Positions 1-5,516 are shown, counted from the stretch's first letter. The stretch is 6,470 nucleotides of DNA from DASSTJ01 sp035707965 (GCA_035707965.1 DASSTJ010000079.1:1-6470); one strand, 5' to 3'. Numbers and translations: made by a program. The notes: generated by a model not told the origin, from the sequence alone.

Positions 1-1063
1 TCACGTCGACGAGCACGTCGGGCTCGCCACGCACCTGCACCCGTACCCGGTCGGTCGACGGCTCCAGCCCTGCCACCTCGCCTCGCCACACGTTACGCGG
101 GCTGCCGGCCCCGGGCCGCCGCGTGTGCAGGCTCACCGCGGCTGGCCTGGCTGCCACGAGCACCCGGTCACCTACCTCGAGGCCGGACGACGTGAGCCCA
201 GTGACGTGCAGGACCCCGCCGGAGTCGAGGACGACGTGCGCCTGCGGCTGCCCGCCCGGCTCCGCGACGACCATCCCGGCGTAGAGGTTGAGCCCGACGA
301 GGCGAGCCACGTAGTCGGTCGCCGGACGACGCGCCACCTCGACGGGGCTGCCCTCCTGCACGACCCTGCCACCTTCGAGCACCAGCAGCCGGTCGGCCAT
401 GACCATCGCCTCGAGCGGGTCGTGGGTGACCACGACGACGGGCCCGGCGAAGTCGCGGAGGTGCTCGCGGAGCGTGGTGCGCACCTCGAGCCGGGTGCGC
501 GCGTCCAGCGCCGCCATCGGCTCGTCCAGCAGCAGCAGCCGCGGGTCGCTGGCCAGCGCCCTGGCCAGCGCGACCCGCTGCGCTTGACCGCCGGAGACCT
601 CGTGCGGCCGTCGTCCGGCCAGCGCCGTCAGCTCGAGGGCCTGCAGCCAGACATCGGCCGCCGCGCGTGACGCCCGACGCGAGAGGCCGGTCGAGCGTGG
701 CCCGAACGCGACGTTGTCGCGCACCGACAGATGGGGAAACAACCGGTACCCCTGGAAGACGAGGCCGACCCGACGACGCTCCGGTGGCAGGAGGACGCCG
801 GTGTCGGCGTCGTCGAGCACCACGCCGTCGAGCTCGATGCGTCCCGCGCTGAGCGGGAGCAAGCCGGCGAACGCCCGCAGCAGCGTCGACTTGCCCGCAC
901 CGTTCGGACCGAGGACCGCGAGCGACTCCCCGGCCGCGACCTGCGTGGCCACGCGCAGGGTGAAGGCGTCACGCCGGACCTCGCCGTCGACCCGCAACCC
1001 CGCGATCACGCTGGTCGGCGGTCCCGCTGGGCGGTGCCCGCCGTCCGGTCTGGGCCTGCTCAT
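1..1063 (-). CDS. modC: ModC, molybdate ABC transporter ATP-binding protein (3' end cut by window)
   Basis: This is the ATPase that powers molybdate import on the cytoplasmic face of the ModB channel. The visible 354 residues show Walker A GPNGAGKST at about 52-60, Q-loop Gln94, signature SGGQ at 147-150, Walker B ending LLLLDEP at 166-172, the D-loop around ALD 175-177 and the switch His204 in THD. After about residue 235 comes a C-terminal Mop/TOBE region, the part of ModC known to bind oxyanion. The frame is still open at base 1, so a short C-terminal piece lies outside the window. The start ATG shares the bases ATGA with the modB stop, which indicates translational coupling. The N-terminal 18 residues are Pro/Gly-rich, and a GTG at Val19 is a possible shorter start. 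The ATPase class is certain. The substrate assignment rests on the adjacent modA and modB and on the Mop domain. Confidence 0.93.
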   Translation of the reverse strand, partial: MSRPRPDGGHRPAGPPTSVIAGLRVDGEVRRDAFTLRVATQVAAGESLAVLGPNGAGKSTLLRAFAGLLPLSAGRIELDGVVLDDADTGVLLPPERRRVGLVFQGYRLFPHLSVRDNVAFGPRSTGLSRRASRAAADVWLQALELTALAGRRPHEVSGGQAQRVALARALASDPRLLLLDEPMAALDARTRLEVRTTLREHLRDFAGPVVVVTHDPLEAMVMADRLLVLEGGRVVQEGSPVEVARRPATDYVARLVGLNLYAGMVVAEPGGQPQAHVVLDSGGVLHVTGLTSSGLEVGDRVLVAARPAAVSLHTRRPGAGSPRNVWRGEVAGLEPSTDRVRVQVRGEPDVLVDV

Positions 1064-1914
1064 GATGCCGCTCCGGCGCCCCACCAGCGGGTGCGCAGCG
1101 CGGCGAGCACGACCACGGAGACCAGCAGCAGCACGAGCGAGAGGGCGAGAGCGGCGTCCGGGTTGGACTGCAGCGCCAGGTAGACGGCGAGCGGCATGGT
1201 CTGCGTGCGGCCCGGGAAGTTGCCGGCGAACGTGATCGTGGCGCCGAACTCGCCGAGCGCACGTGCCCAGCACAGCACCGCGCCGGCCAGCACGGACGGT
1301 CCCACCAGCGGCAGGGTCACGCGCCGGAACACCGTCATGCGGCTGGCGCCCAGCGTCGACGCTGCCTCGTCGAGGTCGCGGTCGGCGCTGCGGAACGCTC
1401 CCTCCACCGTCACGACGAGGAACGGCATGGCGACGAACGTCTCCGCCAGCACGACCGCGGTGGTGGTGAAGGGGAGGCTGTAGCCCGTCCACTGCTCGAG
1501 GTAGCGGCCGAGGAGCCCTCGCCGTCCGAACGCCATGAGCAGCGCGACACCCCCGACGACGGGAGGCAGCACGAGCGGCAGCGTGATCAGCGCACGCAGC
1601 ACCGTGATGCCGCGCAGGTGCACCCGCGCGAGCACCCACGCCAGCGGCACCCCCAGCACCAGCGCGACGGCCGTGGCCGCGGTGGCCGAGACCAGCGACA
1701 GCCGCAGCGCCTGGACGACGCCCGCGTCGGTCAGCAGGTCCGGCAGCGCGGACCATGGCGCGCGGGCGAGCAGCCCGACGAGCGGCAGGAGCAGGAACGC
1801 GGCCCCGATGACCGCCGGCACGCCGAGCGGCCAGGGCGGTGCTGTGCGTCCGGGTCGTCGTCCTGCCGCTCGACGGGGCGTCGCCTCGCGCTCTCGGACC
1901 ACGCCTGCGCTCAC
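1060..1914 (-). CDS. modB: ModB, molybdate ABC transporter permease
   Basis: This is the membrane channel subunit of the molybdate importer; it passes oxyanion from the ModA lipoprotein to the cytoplasm, driven by ModC. The 284-residue product has hydrophobic segments near 32-50, 70-96, 105-129, 150-171, 203-225 and 255-274. The ABC-permease EAA loop, which contacts the ATPase, begins EAASTLGAS at 183-191 and continues to the TLPL at 200-203. A GEFGATITFAG stretch near 221-231 is typical of ModB/CysT-type permeases. The GTG start is chosen because it overlaps the modA stop as GTGA. The frame stays open far upstream but codes there for arginine-rich sequence in the shadow of modA. Its stop overlaps the modC start. 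CysT/W-type sulfate permease is the main alternative, but ModA and the Mop domains next to it favour molybdate (or tungstate). Confidence 0.93.
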   Translation of the reverse strand: MSAGVVREREATPRRAAGRRPGRTAPPWPLGVPAVIGAAFLLLPLVGLLARAPWSALPDLLTDAGVVQALRLSLVSATAATAVALVLGVPLAWVLARVHLRGITVLRALITLPLVLPPVVGGVALLMAFGRRGLLGRYLEQWTGYSLPFTTTAVVLAETFVAMPFLVVTVEGAFRSADRDLDEAASTLGASRMTVFRRVTLPLVGPSVLAGAVLCWARALGEFGATITFAGNFPGRTQTMPLAVYLALQSNPDAALALSLVLLLVSVVVLAALRTRWWGAGAAS

Positions 1915-2786
1915 GGCGGGCCGAACCCTGCCGCCAGCAGCACCGAGCGGCCGGCCGGCGACAGCACGTACTGGACGAACGCGTTCGCCCCGGCGCGGTG
2001 GGGGGCGTCCGAGAGCGCCGCGATCGGGTAGACGGTCGACGCGTTCGTCCCCGAGGGGAGGGGCACACCCTCGACCGCCGTTCCGGCAGCCCGGACGTCG
2101 GTGGTGTAGACGATGCCGGCATCCACCTCGCCGAGCGACACCGCGGCGAGCACCGCCTTGACGTCGGTGTCGAGGGTGACGGGGTGCACCACCTGACCGG
2201 CGCGCGACAGCACCCGGGCAGCCAGCGCTCCGCACGGCACCTGCGGCTGGCAGAGCGCGACCTTGACGTCGGGCGACGCGAGGTCGGCCAGGCTGCTGAC
2301 GTGGGCCGGGTTGCCGCGGGGAACGGCGATCTCGAGGGTGTTCGAAGCGAAGCCGTCGGCTCGGTTGACGTGGCCGGCCAGCCGCACGCGCTCCATGGGG
2401 TCGCCGTCCGCGGACGCGAACACGTCAGCCGGCGCCCCCTGGTCGATCTGCTCGGCAAGACCGGAGCTGGGCCCGAAGCTGAAGCGCACCGCCGTGCCCG
2501 GGTGCGCCTGCTCGAACTGGCGGCCGATCGTCGTGAACGCCTCGGTGAGGGAGGCGGCGGCGAAGACCGTGATGGTGCCGGACGACGGCGAGCCGCTCGT
2601 GGACGCGCTGTCGCCGCACGCGCCGAGTGCCAGCGCGAGCACGCTCACGGCCAGCACGGCTGCGAGGCGCCTGGTCCTGCTCACGGGGCAGCGTGGCGGG
2701 CGCGCGGTTCGCTGCTCGGGCGCCCGGCCGCGCGGTGGGCTGCTCGCGCCGCCACCGGTCCGTGCGGCCGGCCCCACGCCAGTCAT
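1911..2786 (-). CDS. modA: ModA, molybdate-binding lipoprotein
   Basis: This is the extracytoplasmic solute-binding protein that captures molybdate and delivers it to ModBC. The mature part opens with ITVFAAASLTEAF (about 72-84) and continues with FGPSSGLAEQIDQGAPADVFASAD (about 104-127) and VPCG (173-176), all hallmark ModA segments. Ser79 and Ser107/108 sit where family members coordinate the oxyanion. A signal peptide with lipobox LGAC (54-57) predicts lipid anchoring at Cys57. The start is uncertain. The ATG given here makes an ATGA overlap with the upstream regulator, like the other junctions of this operon, but places about 40 residues before the hydrophobic core. A GTG at base 2684 (Val35) would give a compact lipoprotein signal and a 257-residue protein, and the 34 codons between the two starts look less strongly coding. 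Neither start has a clear Shine-Dalgarno. Confidence 0.93.
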   Translation of the reverse strand: MTGVGPAARTGGGASSPPRGRAPEQRTARPPRCPVSRTRRLAAVLAVSVLALALGACGDSASTSGSPSSGTITVFAAASLTEAFTTIGRQFEQAHPGTAVRFSFGPSSGLAEQIDQGAPADVFASADGDPMERVRLAGHVNRADGFASNTLEIAVPRGNPAHVSSLADLASPDVKVALCQPQVPCGALAARVLSRAGQVVHPVTLDTDVKAVLAAVSLGEVDAGIVYTTDVRAAGTAVEGVPLPSGTNASTVYPIAALSDAPHRAGANAFVQYVLSPAGRSVLLAAGFGPP

Positions 2787-3193
2787 GGCTGCTCGGGCAG
2801 CTCGATGACGACGTTCGTCGACTTCACCGCCGCGACGGCCAGCACCCCCGGCTCGAGGCCGAGCTCGTCCGCCGCCTCCCGGCTCATCAGGGAGACCACA
2901 CGATGGGGCCCCGACTGGATCTCGACCTGCGCCATCACCGTGTCCCGGACCACGCGCGTCACGAGACCGACGAACCGGTTGCGCGCCGACTCCGAGACGA
3001 CCGGCCGCGGGCGCGGCCGCTCCGCTGCCGCCGCAAGCTCCTCGGCGAGCGCGGCCAAGGCAGCTCCGTCGACCACCTGCCTGCCGGAGGTGTCGCGGAT
3101 CGCCTCGACGCGACCGGCGTCCACCCATCGGCGCAGCGTGTCGTCGCTGACCCCGAGCAGCTCAGCGGCGTCCCGCACTCGATACGTCGCCAC
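2783..3193 (-). CDS. Molybdate-responsive regulator: MerR-like helix-turn-helix plus Mop/TOBE domain
   Basis: This 136-residue protein joins two domains. Residues 4-27 form an excisionase/MerR-like helix-turn-helix (AAELLGVSDDTLRRW) followed by a short wing around 33-41. An Ala/Pro/Arg-rich linker leads to a complete Mop/TOBE fold from about 68 to 133, containing NRFVGLV, the loop around SLMSREAADELGL, and AAVKSTNVVIEL. Mop domains bind molybdate or tungstate, so the inferred role is a sensor that adjusts mod operon transcription according to cytoplasmic molybdate. It differs from classical ModE, which carries a LysR-type winged helix. It is the first gene of the operon, and its stop overlaps the proposed modA ATG. 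The GTG start has no Shine-Dalgarno but lies 6 bases after a TAGTGT -10 hexamer, so translation is probably leaderless. Domain calls are firm. Whether it activates or represses cannot be seen. Confidence 0.9.
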   Translation of the reverse strand: MATYRVRDAAELLGVSDDTLRRWVDAGRVEAIRDTSGRQVVDGAALAALAEELAAAAERPRPRPVVSESARNRFVGLVTRVVRDTVMAQVEIQSGPHRVVSLMSREAADELGLEPGVLAVAAVKSTNVVIELPEQP

Positions 3194-3199
3194 GCGGAG

Positions 3200-3205
3200 A
3201 CACTA
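3200..3205 (-). promoter_or_regulatory. Candidate -10 of a leaderless promoter for the mod operon
   Basis: The minus strand reads TAGTGT, which fits the actinobacterial TAnnnT -10 pattern. Six bases separate it from the GTG of the regulator, so transcription would begin at or next to the start codon. No ribosome binding site is present, which agrees with a leaderless message. No good -35 match is visible at the usual distance. Confidence 0.5.
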
Positions 3206-3221
3206 CCGCACCAGCGGCAGT
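3202..3221. promoter_or_regulatory. Imperfect palindrome over the mod promoter, candidate operator
   Basis: On the plus strand the arms ACTACCGC (3202-3209) and GCGGCAGT (3214-3221) pair at 7 of 8 positions around the centre ACCA. The palindrome covers four bases of the candidate -10 hexamer and the adjoining spacer, a position suited to repression. The divergent regulator is the obvious candidate binder, by inference. The plus-strand T-run at 3221-3225 also gives it the look of an intrinsic terminator for plus-strand transcripts. Confidence 0.4.
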
Positions 3222-3333
3222 TTTTGGTCGACAGCACCGCATGTGCCTGGACTCCGACACGTCCGTCCGTGTGAACCTCTCGCCCGGTGGGACACGGGGT
3301 TCTTCCACGCAGGCCAAGGAGGCACCGGCCGAT

Positions 3334-3348
3334 GCGGACGGTCCGCAG
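3334..3348. repeat. Perfect 15-base inverted repeat in the divergent intergenic region
   Basis: Arms TGCGGAC and GTCCGCA pair completely around a single central G. It lies about 57 bases upstream of the candidate -10 of ruc and about 140 bases upstream of the mod start. A dimeric regulator site is possible, but no factor can be named. Confidence 0.4.
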
Positions 3349-3404
3349 CTGCTCGATGGTCGGCGCGGCATAGCGGAGCGCCCGGACGCGTTGACGAGCA
3401 CGAG

Positions 3405-3410
3405 TACACT
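3405..3410 (+). promoter_or_regulatory. Candidate -10 hexamer of the ruc promoter
   Basis: TACACT matches the TAnnnT pattern and lies 53 bases before the ruc ATG, giving a predicted leader of about 47 bases. A TTGACG at 3391-3396 is only 8 bases upstream, too close to act as the partner -35, and no better -35 is seen. The last two bases overlap the CIRCE repeat. Confidence 0.4.
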
Positions 3411-3435
3411 GGCACTCGCCGAGGCAGAGTGCCAC
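3409..3435. promoter_or_regulatory. CIRCE-type element, HrcA operator
   Basis: The inverted repeat has arms CTGGCACTC (3409-3417) and GAGTGCCAC (3427-3435) separated by exactly 9 bases. The known CIRCE consensus is TTAGCACTC-N9-GAGTGCTAA. The core GCACTC/GAGTGC is perfect, and 7 of 9 positions match in each arm. It overlaps the end of the candidate -10 and the predicted transcription start of ruc, so bound HrcA should block transcription. HrcA repression is relieved on heat shock or when GroE chaperones are occupied. In M. tuberculosis the homologous gene Rv0991c belongs to the HrcA regulon, which supports the call. Confidence 0.85.
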
Positions 3436-3451
3436 CTCGGATCTTTCTCGC

Positions 3452-3458
3452 GGGAGGA
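3452..3458 (+). promoter_or_regulatory. Ribosome binding site of ruc
   Basis: GGGAGGA lies 5 bases before the ATG at 3464. This strong Shine-Dalgarno selects that ATG over the in-frame TTG directly before it at 3461. Confidence 0.8.
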
Positions 3459-3463
3459 CCTTG

Positions 3464-3796
3464 ATGCCGACCTACCCCTACGCCTGCACGGCCTGCGACC
3501 ACCGCTTCGAGGTCGTCCAGTCGTTCACCGACGACGCGCTGACCGAGTGCCCCCAGTGCTCCGGCCGCCTGCGCAAGGTCTTCGGCTCAGTAGGTGTCGT
3601 GTTCAAGGGCTCCGGGTTCTACCGCACCGACTCGCGCTCGGGGTCGAGCACCTCGTCGCTCGCCTCCTCGACGGGCGCACCCTCGTCCGAGGGCAGCTCG
3701 AGCAGCAGCAAGGACGGCGCAGCAAAGGCCGGCGCGACGGCGGCGAGCAGCAGCTCGCCGTCCAGCTCGTCGAGCACGGACTCCTCGGCCGCCTGA
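3464..3796 (+). CDS. ruc: Ruc homologue: FmdB-family zinc-ribbon protein with serine-rich tail
   Basis: The 110-residue product has an N-terminal zinc ribbon with cysteine pairs at 8/11 and 29/32 (CTAC and CPQC). A conserved block follows around 36-58 (LRKVFGSVGVVFKGSGFYRTD). From about residue 58 to the end the chain is mostly Ser, Ala, Thr and Gly and must be disordered. This is the FmdB-family architecture named for its CxxC pairs and serine tail. In M. tuberculosis the homologue Rv0991c (Ruc) is a redox-regulated chaperone: oxidation of the zinc-binding cysteines activates it to hold unfolded proteins. The same function is inferred here from the conserved cysteines, the tail, a length that as far as I recall matches Ruc, and the CIRCE operator. 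The older label 'FmdB regulatory protein' is a family name only. The gene appears monocistronic: it has its own promoter upstream and a hairpin 22 bases after the stop. Confidence 0.88.
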   Translation: MPTYPYACTACDHRFEVVQSFTDDALTECPQCSGRLRKVFGSVGVVFKGSGFYRTDSRSGSSTSSLASSTGAPSSEGSSSSSKDGAAKAGATAASSSSPSSSSSTDSSAA

Positions 3797-3817
3797 CAGC
3801 GCACACCAGCACGCCTC

Positions 3818-3848
3818 GAGGGCGTCGTCCCCTCGGGACGACGCCCTT
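3818..3848 (+). terminator. GC-rich hairpin after ruc, likely terminator
   Basis: GGGCGTCGTCCC (3820-3831) pairs perfectly with GGGACGACGCCC (3835-3846) across a CTC loop. An A-T pair at 3819/3847 and a G-T wobble at 3818/3848 extend the stem. It starts shortly after the ruc stop. Only a TT follows and there is no U-run, as is common for actinobacterial terminators. Confidence 0.65.
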
Positions 3849-3851
3849 CGC

Positions 3852-3917
3852 ACGTCCACAGCGGCTCGCCCACAGCCGCTCGTCCACAGAGCACGAGCCC
3901 TGGTCCCACGGTCCACA
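3852..3917 (+). repeat. Four DnaA-box-like repeats
   Basis: Nine-base units lie at 3852 (ACGTCCACA), 3866 (TCGCCCACA), 3880 (TCGTCCACA) and 3909 (CGGTCCACA), each followed by G. Start-to-start steps are 14, 14 and 29 bases. The actinobacterial DnaA box is close to TTGTCCACA; the copy at 3880 has one mismatch and the others two or three. They sit between the ruc hairpin and the mtnP promoter. Short inverted repeats are interleaved: AGCGGCT/AGCCGCT at 3860-3880 and GCTCGT/ACGAGC at 3878-3898. Binding by DnaA is a possibility only. Confidence 0.45.
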
Positions 3918-3957
3918 GGGCACGGCGGGCACCCGGCCCAGCCCCAGCCGGCGCCCC

Positions 3958-3963
3958 TAGTGT
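3958..3963 (+). promoter_or_regulatory. Candidate -10 of a leaderless promoter for mtnP
   Basis: TAGTGT lies 7 bases before the mtnP ATG, so transcription should begin at or one base before the start codon. No Shine-Dalgarno occurs upstream of the ATG. The hexamer is identical to the one before the divergent mod operon. No convincing -35 is visible. Confidence 0.5.
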
Positions 3964-3970
3964 CGACGCC

Positions 3971-4822
3971 ATGACCACGACCTGGACGGACCCGGCACAG
4001 CACGTCGAACTGGCCGACCTCGCCGATATCGGCGTCATCGGCGGCTCGGGCTTCTACCGCTTCCTCACCGGCGCGCGAGAGATCCGGGTCAGCACACCGT
4101 TCGGCGACCCGAGCGACGCGCTGACCGTCGGTGAGGTGGCCGGGCGTCGGGTGGCGTTCGTGCCGCGCCACGGTCGGGGGCACCACCTGGCGCCGCACCG
4201 GGTGAACTACCGAGCGAACCTGTGGGCGCTGAGGTGCGTCGGAGTCCGTCAGGTGCTCGCTCCCTGTGCCGTCGGCTCGCTGACCGCCGAGCTGACGCCC
4301 GGCGCCGTCGTCGTCCCCGACCAGGTCGTCGACCGCACCTGGGGTCGTGCGCAGTCGGTGTACGACACGGACGACGGTCCCGTCGTCCACCTGCCGTTCG
4401 CCGACCCCTACTGCCCCCGGGGGCGAAGGTGCGTGCTCGCCGCTCAGTCGGCCTCCCCGCTCTCCGTCGTCGACGGTGGCACGCTCGTCGTCATCAACGG
4501 CCCGCGCTTCTCCACCCGGGCGGAGTCCCGTTGGCACGCGTCCGCCGGGTGGTCGGTGGTGGGCATGACTGGCATGCCGGAGGCGTCGATCGCACGTGAG
4601 CTGGCGCTCTGCTACACGTCGGTGGCCCTCGTCACCGACCTCGACGCCGGCGTCGAGGCGGGCAAGGGCGTGACCCACGAGGAGGTCATGGCGGTGTTCG
4701 GTCGCAACGTCGAGCATCTCAAGGGCCTTCTCTCAGCAGCGGTCGAGGGCCTGCCCTCCGACGACGGGTGCACCTGCCAGCACGTACTCGACGGAGTACC
4801 CCTGCCGTTCGAGCTGCCATGA
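3971..4822 (+). CDS. mtnP: S-methyl-5'-thioadenosine phosphorylase
   Basis: This enzyme splits 5'-methylthioadenosine, a by-product of polyamine and other S-adenosylmethionine-dependent synthesis, with phosphate. The products are adenine and methylthioribose 1-phosphate, for purine and methionine salvage in the cytosol. The 283 residues carry the PNP/MTAP class 2 segments in order: phosphate-binding GGSGFY at 24-29, RHGRGHHLAPHRVNYRAN at 66-83, NGPRFSTRAE at 176-185, VGMTGMPEA at 197-205 and TDLDAG at 222-227. The two aspartates in TDLD are where MTAP enzymes recognise the 6-amino group of adenine, whereas guanosine/inosine phosphorylases carry Asn. This favours MTAP over generic purine nucleoside phosphorylase. 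The C-terminal extension has a CTC pair at 267-269 of unknown role. The ATG is chosen because the TAGTGT promoter leaves no room for an earlier start. The stop overlaps the next gene as ATGA. Confidence 0.92.
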   Translation: MTTTWTDPAQHVELADLADIGVIGGSGFYRFLTGAREIRVSTPFGDPSDALTVGEVAGRRVAFVPRHGRGHHLAPHRVNYRANLWALRCVGVRQVLAPCAVGSLTAELTPGAVVVPDQVVDRTWGRAQSVYDTDDGPVVHLPFADPYCPRGRRCVLAAQSASPLSVVDGGTLVVINGPRFSTRAESRWHASAGWSVVGMTGMPEASIARELALCYTSVALVTDLDAGVEAGKGVTHEEVMAVFGRNVEHLKGLLSAAVEGLPSDDGCTCQHVLDGVPLPFELP

Positions 4823-5478
4823 GATGGCGGGCGGCGCGCGACCCGGGGAAGGTTCCGCTCCGGCGACGACGGTGGGCGCTACGGCGGGCGTCGTCCGCGG
4901 TGCTCGCCGCGGGCGCGGCGGTGGTCGGCCTCACGGTGCTCAGCCAGCCAGCAGCGCCGGGTCTGCCGGTGCTGGTGGCGGCGCACGACCTAGCACCGGG
5001 CGAGGTCCTCGCGCCCCCTGACGTGTCGCTGTCCTCACGGTCACGAGCCGAGCTGCCGCGCGGCACCCTGCGTTCGGCGGACGACGCCGTCGGGCGGGTG
5101 CTCTCCTCCGGCGCCCGGGCCGGAGAGGTGCTCACGGACGTCCGCCTGGTGGGACCTCGGCTCGTCGACAGCCTGGCAGCCGGCGAGGTGGCCGCGCCCG
5201 TGCGCGTCGCCGACGCGTCAGCTGTCTCGCTCGTCGGGCCGGGCGACCGCGTCGACGTGCTCGTCGCCGTCGAGGGTGCCACCAGCGCGCGCACGGTGGT
5301 GCGGGACGCGACGGTGCTGGTGCGACCGCGAAGCGAGGGCGCGGACGGCGTCCTCGGGGCAGCGGCCGACGACAGCCGCGGCGGGCTGCTGGTGCTGAGC
5401 GTCGGGAGCGGCGACGCCCAGGCGCTGGCCGGAGCGGCGGCGCTGGGGCCGCTGTCGCTCGTGCTGCGTCGCGACTGA
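4819..5478 (+). CDS. SAF-domain membrane-anchored protein (CpaB/RcpC-like)
   Basis: The 219-residue product begins with an arginine-rich cytoplasmic stretch (1-23) and one membrane segment at about 24-42. An extracytoplasmic SAF domain follows at about 50-112, with VAAHDLAPGEVLAPPDV and GEVLTDVRL as its typical ends. A second region holds the RcpC/CpaB-type GDRVDVLV at 132-139. SAF domains occur in CpaB proteins of Flp/Tad pilus machines, P-ring chaperones FlgA and sugar-acid enzymes. No pilus gene is visible nearby, so a pilus role is not supported. The ATG is chosen for its ATGA overlap with mtnP; a longer in-frame start at 4768 would lie inside mtnP. Cotranslation with mtnP is likely, yet the two products have no obvious shared pathway. 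Its role is unknown. Confidence 0.82.
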   Translation: MRWRAARDPGKVPLRRRRWALRRASSAVLAAGAAVVGLTVLSQPAAPGLPVLVAAHDLAPGEVLAPPDVSLSSRSRAELPRGTLRSADDAVGRVLSSGARAGEVLTDVRLVGPRLVDSLAAGEVAAPVRVADASAVSLVGPGDRVDVLVAVEGATSARTVVRDATVLVRPRSEGADGVLGAAADDSRGGLLVLSVGSGDAQALAGAAALGPLSLVLRRD

Positions 5479-5516
5479 TCTCGTGTCAGGGATGTCCCGA
5501 TCTCCACCGCATGCGC

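Noticed and set aside
3257..3272. ACACG and CGTGT inverted repeat in the divergent intergenic region.
   Set aside because: Five-base arms with a six-base spacer are common by chance. Nothing nearby gives it a role.
3391..3410. TTGACG and TACACT as a paired -35/-10 promoter for ruc.
   Set aside because: Only 8 bases separate them, against the usual 16-19. TACACT alone is kept as a candidate -10.
1839..3464. Long plus-strand open frame of 541 codons opposite modA, the regulator and the intergenic region.
   Set aside because: It is antisense to genes with clear family motifs and spans a non-coding promoter region. Its product is Arg/Gly/Ala-rich without any domain, as expected from GC-rich shadow frames.
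3464..3796. Reading FmdB as formylmethanofuran dehydrogenase subunit B, a molybdenum enzyme, because mod genes are adjacent.
   Set aside because: The product is 110 residues with a zinc ribbon and a serine tail. The molybdoenzyme subunit is far larger and unrelated; only the name is shared.
3587..4717. Minus-strand open frame of 376 codons opposite mtnP and the tail of ruc.
   Set aside because: It has low-complexity Arg/Gly/Asp composition and is entirely antisense to mtnP, the hairpin and ruc, which have strong family evidence.
5488..5497. GGGATGTCCC, a small inverted repeat upstream of mscL.
   Set aside because: Four-base arms are too short to separate from chance, and no partner site or promoter element supports it.
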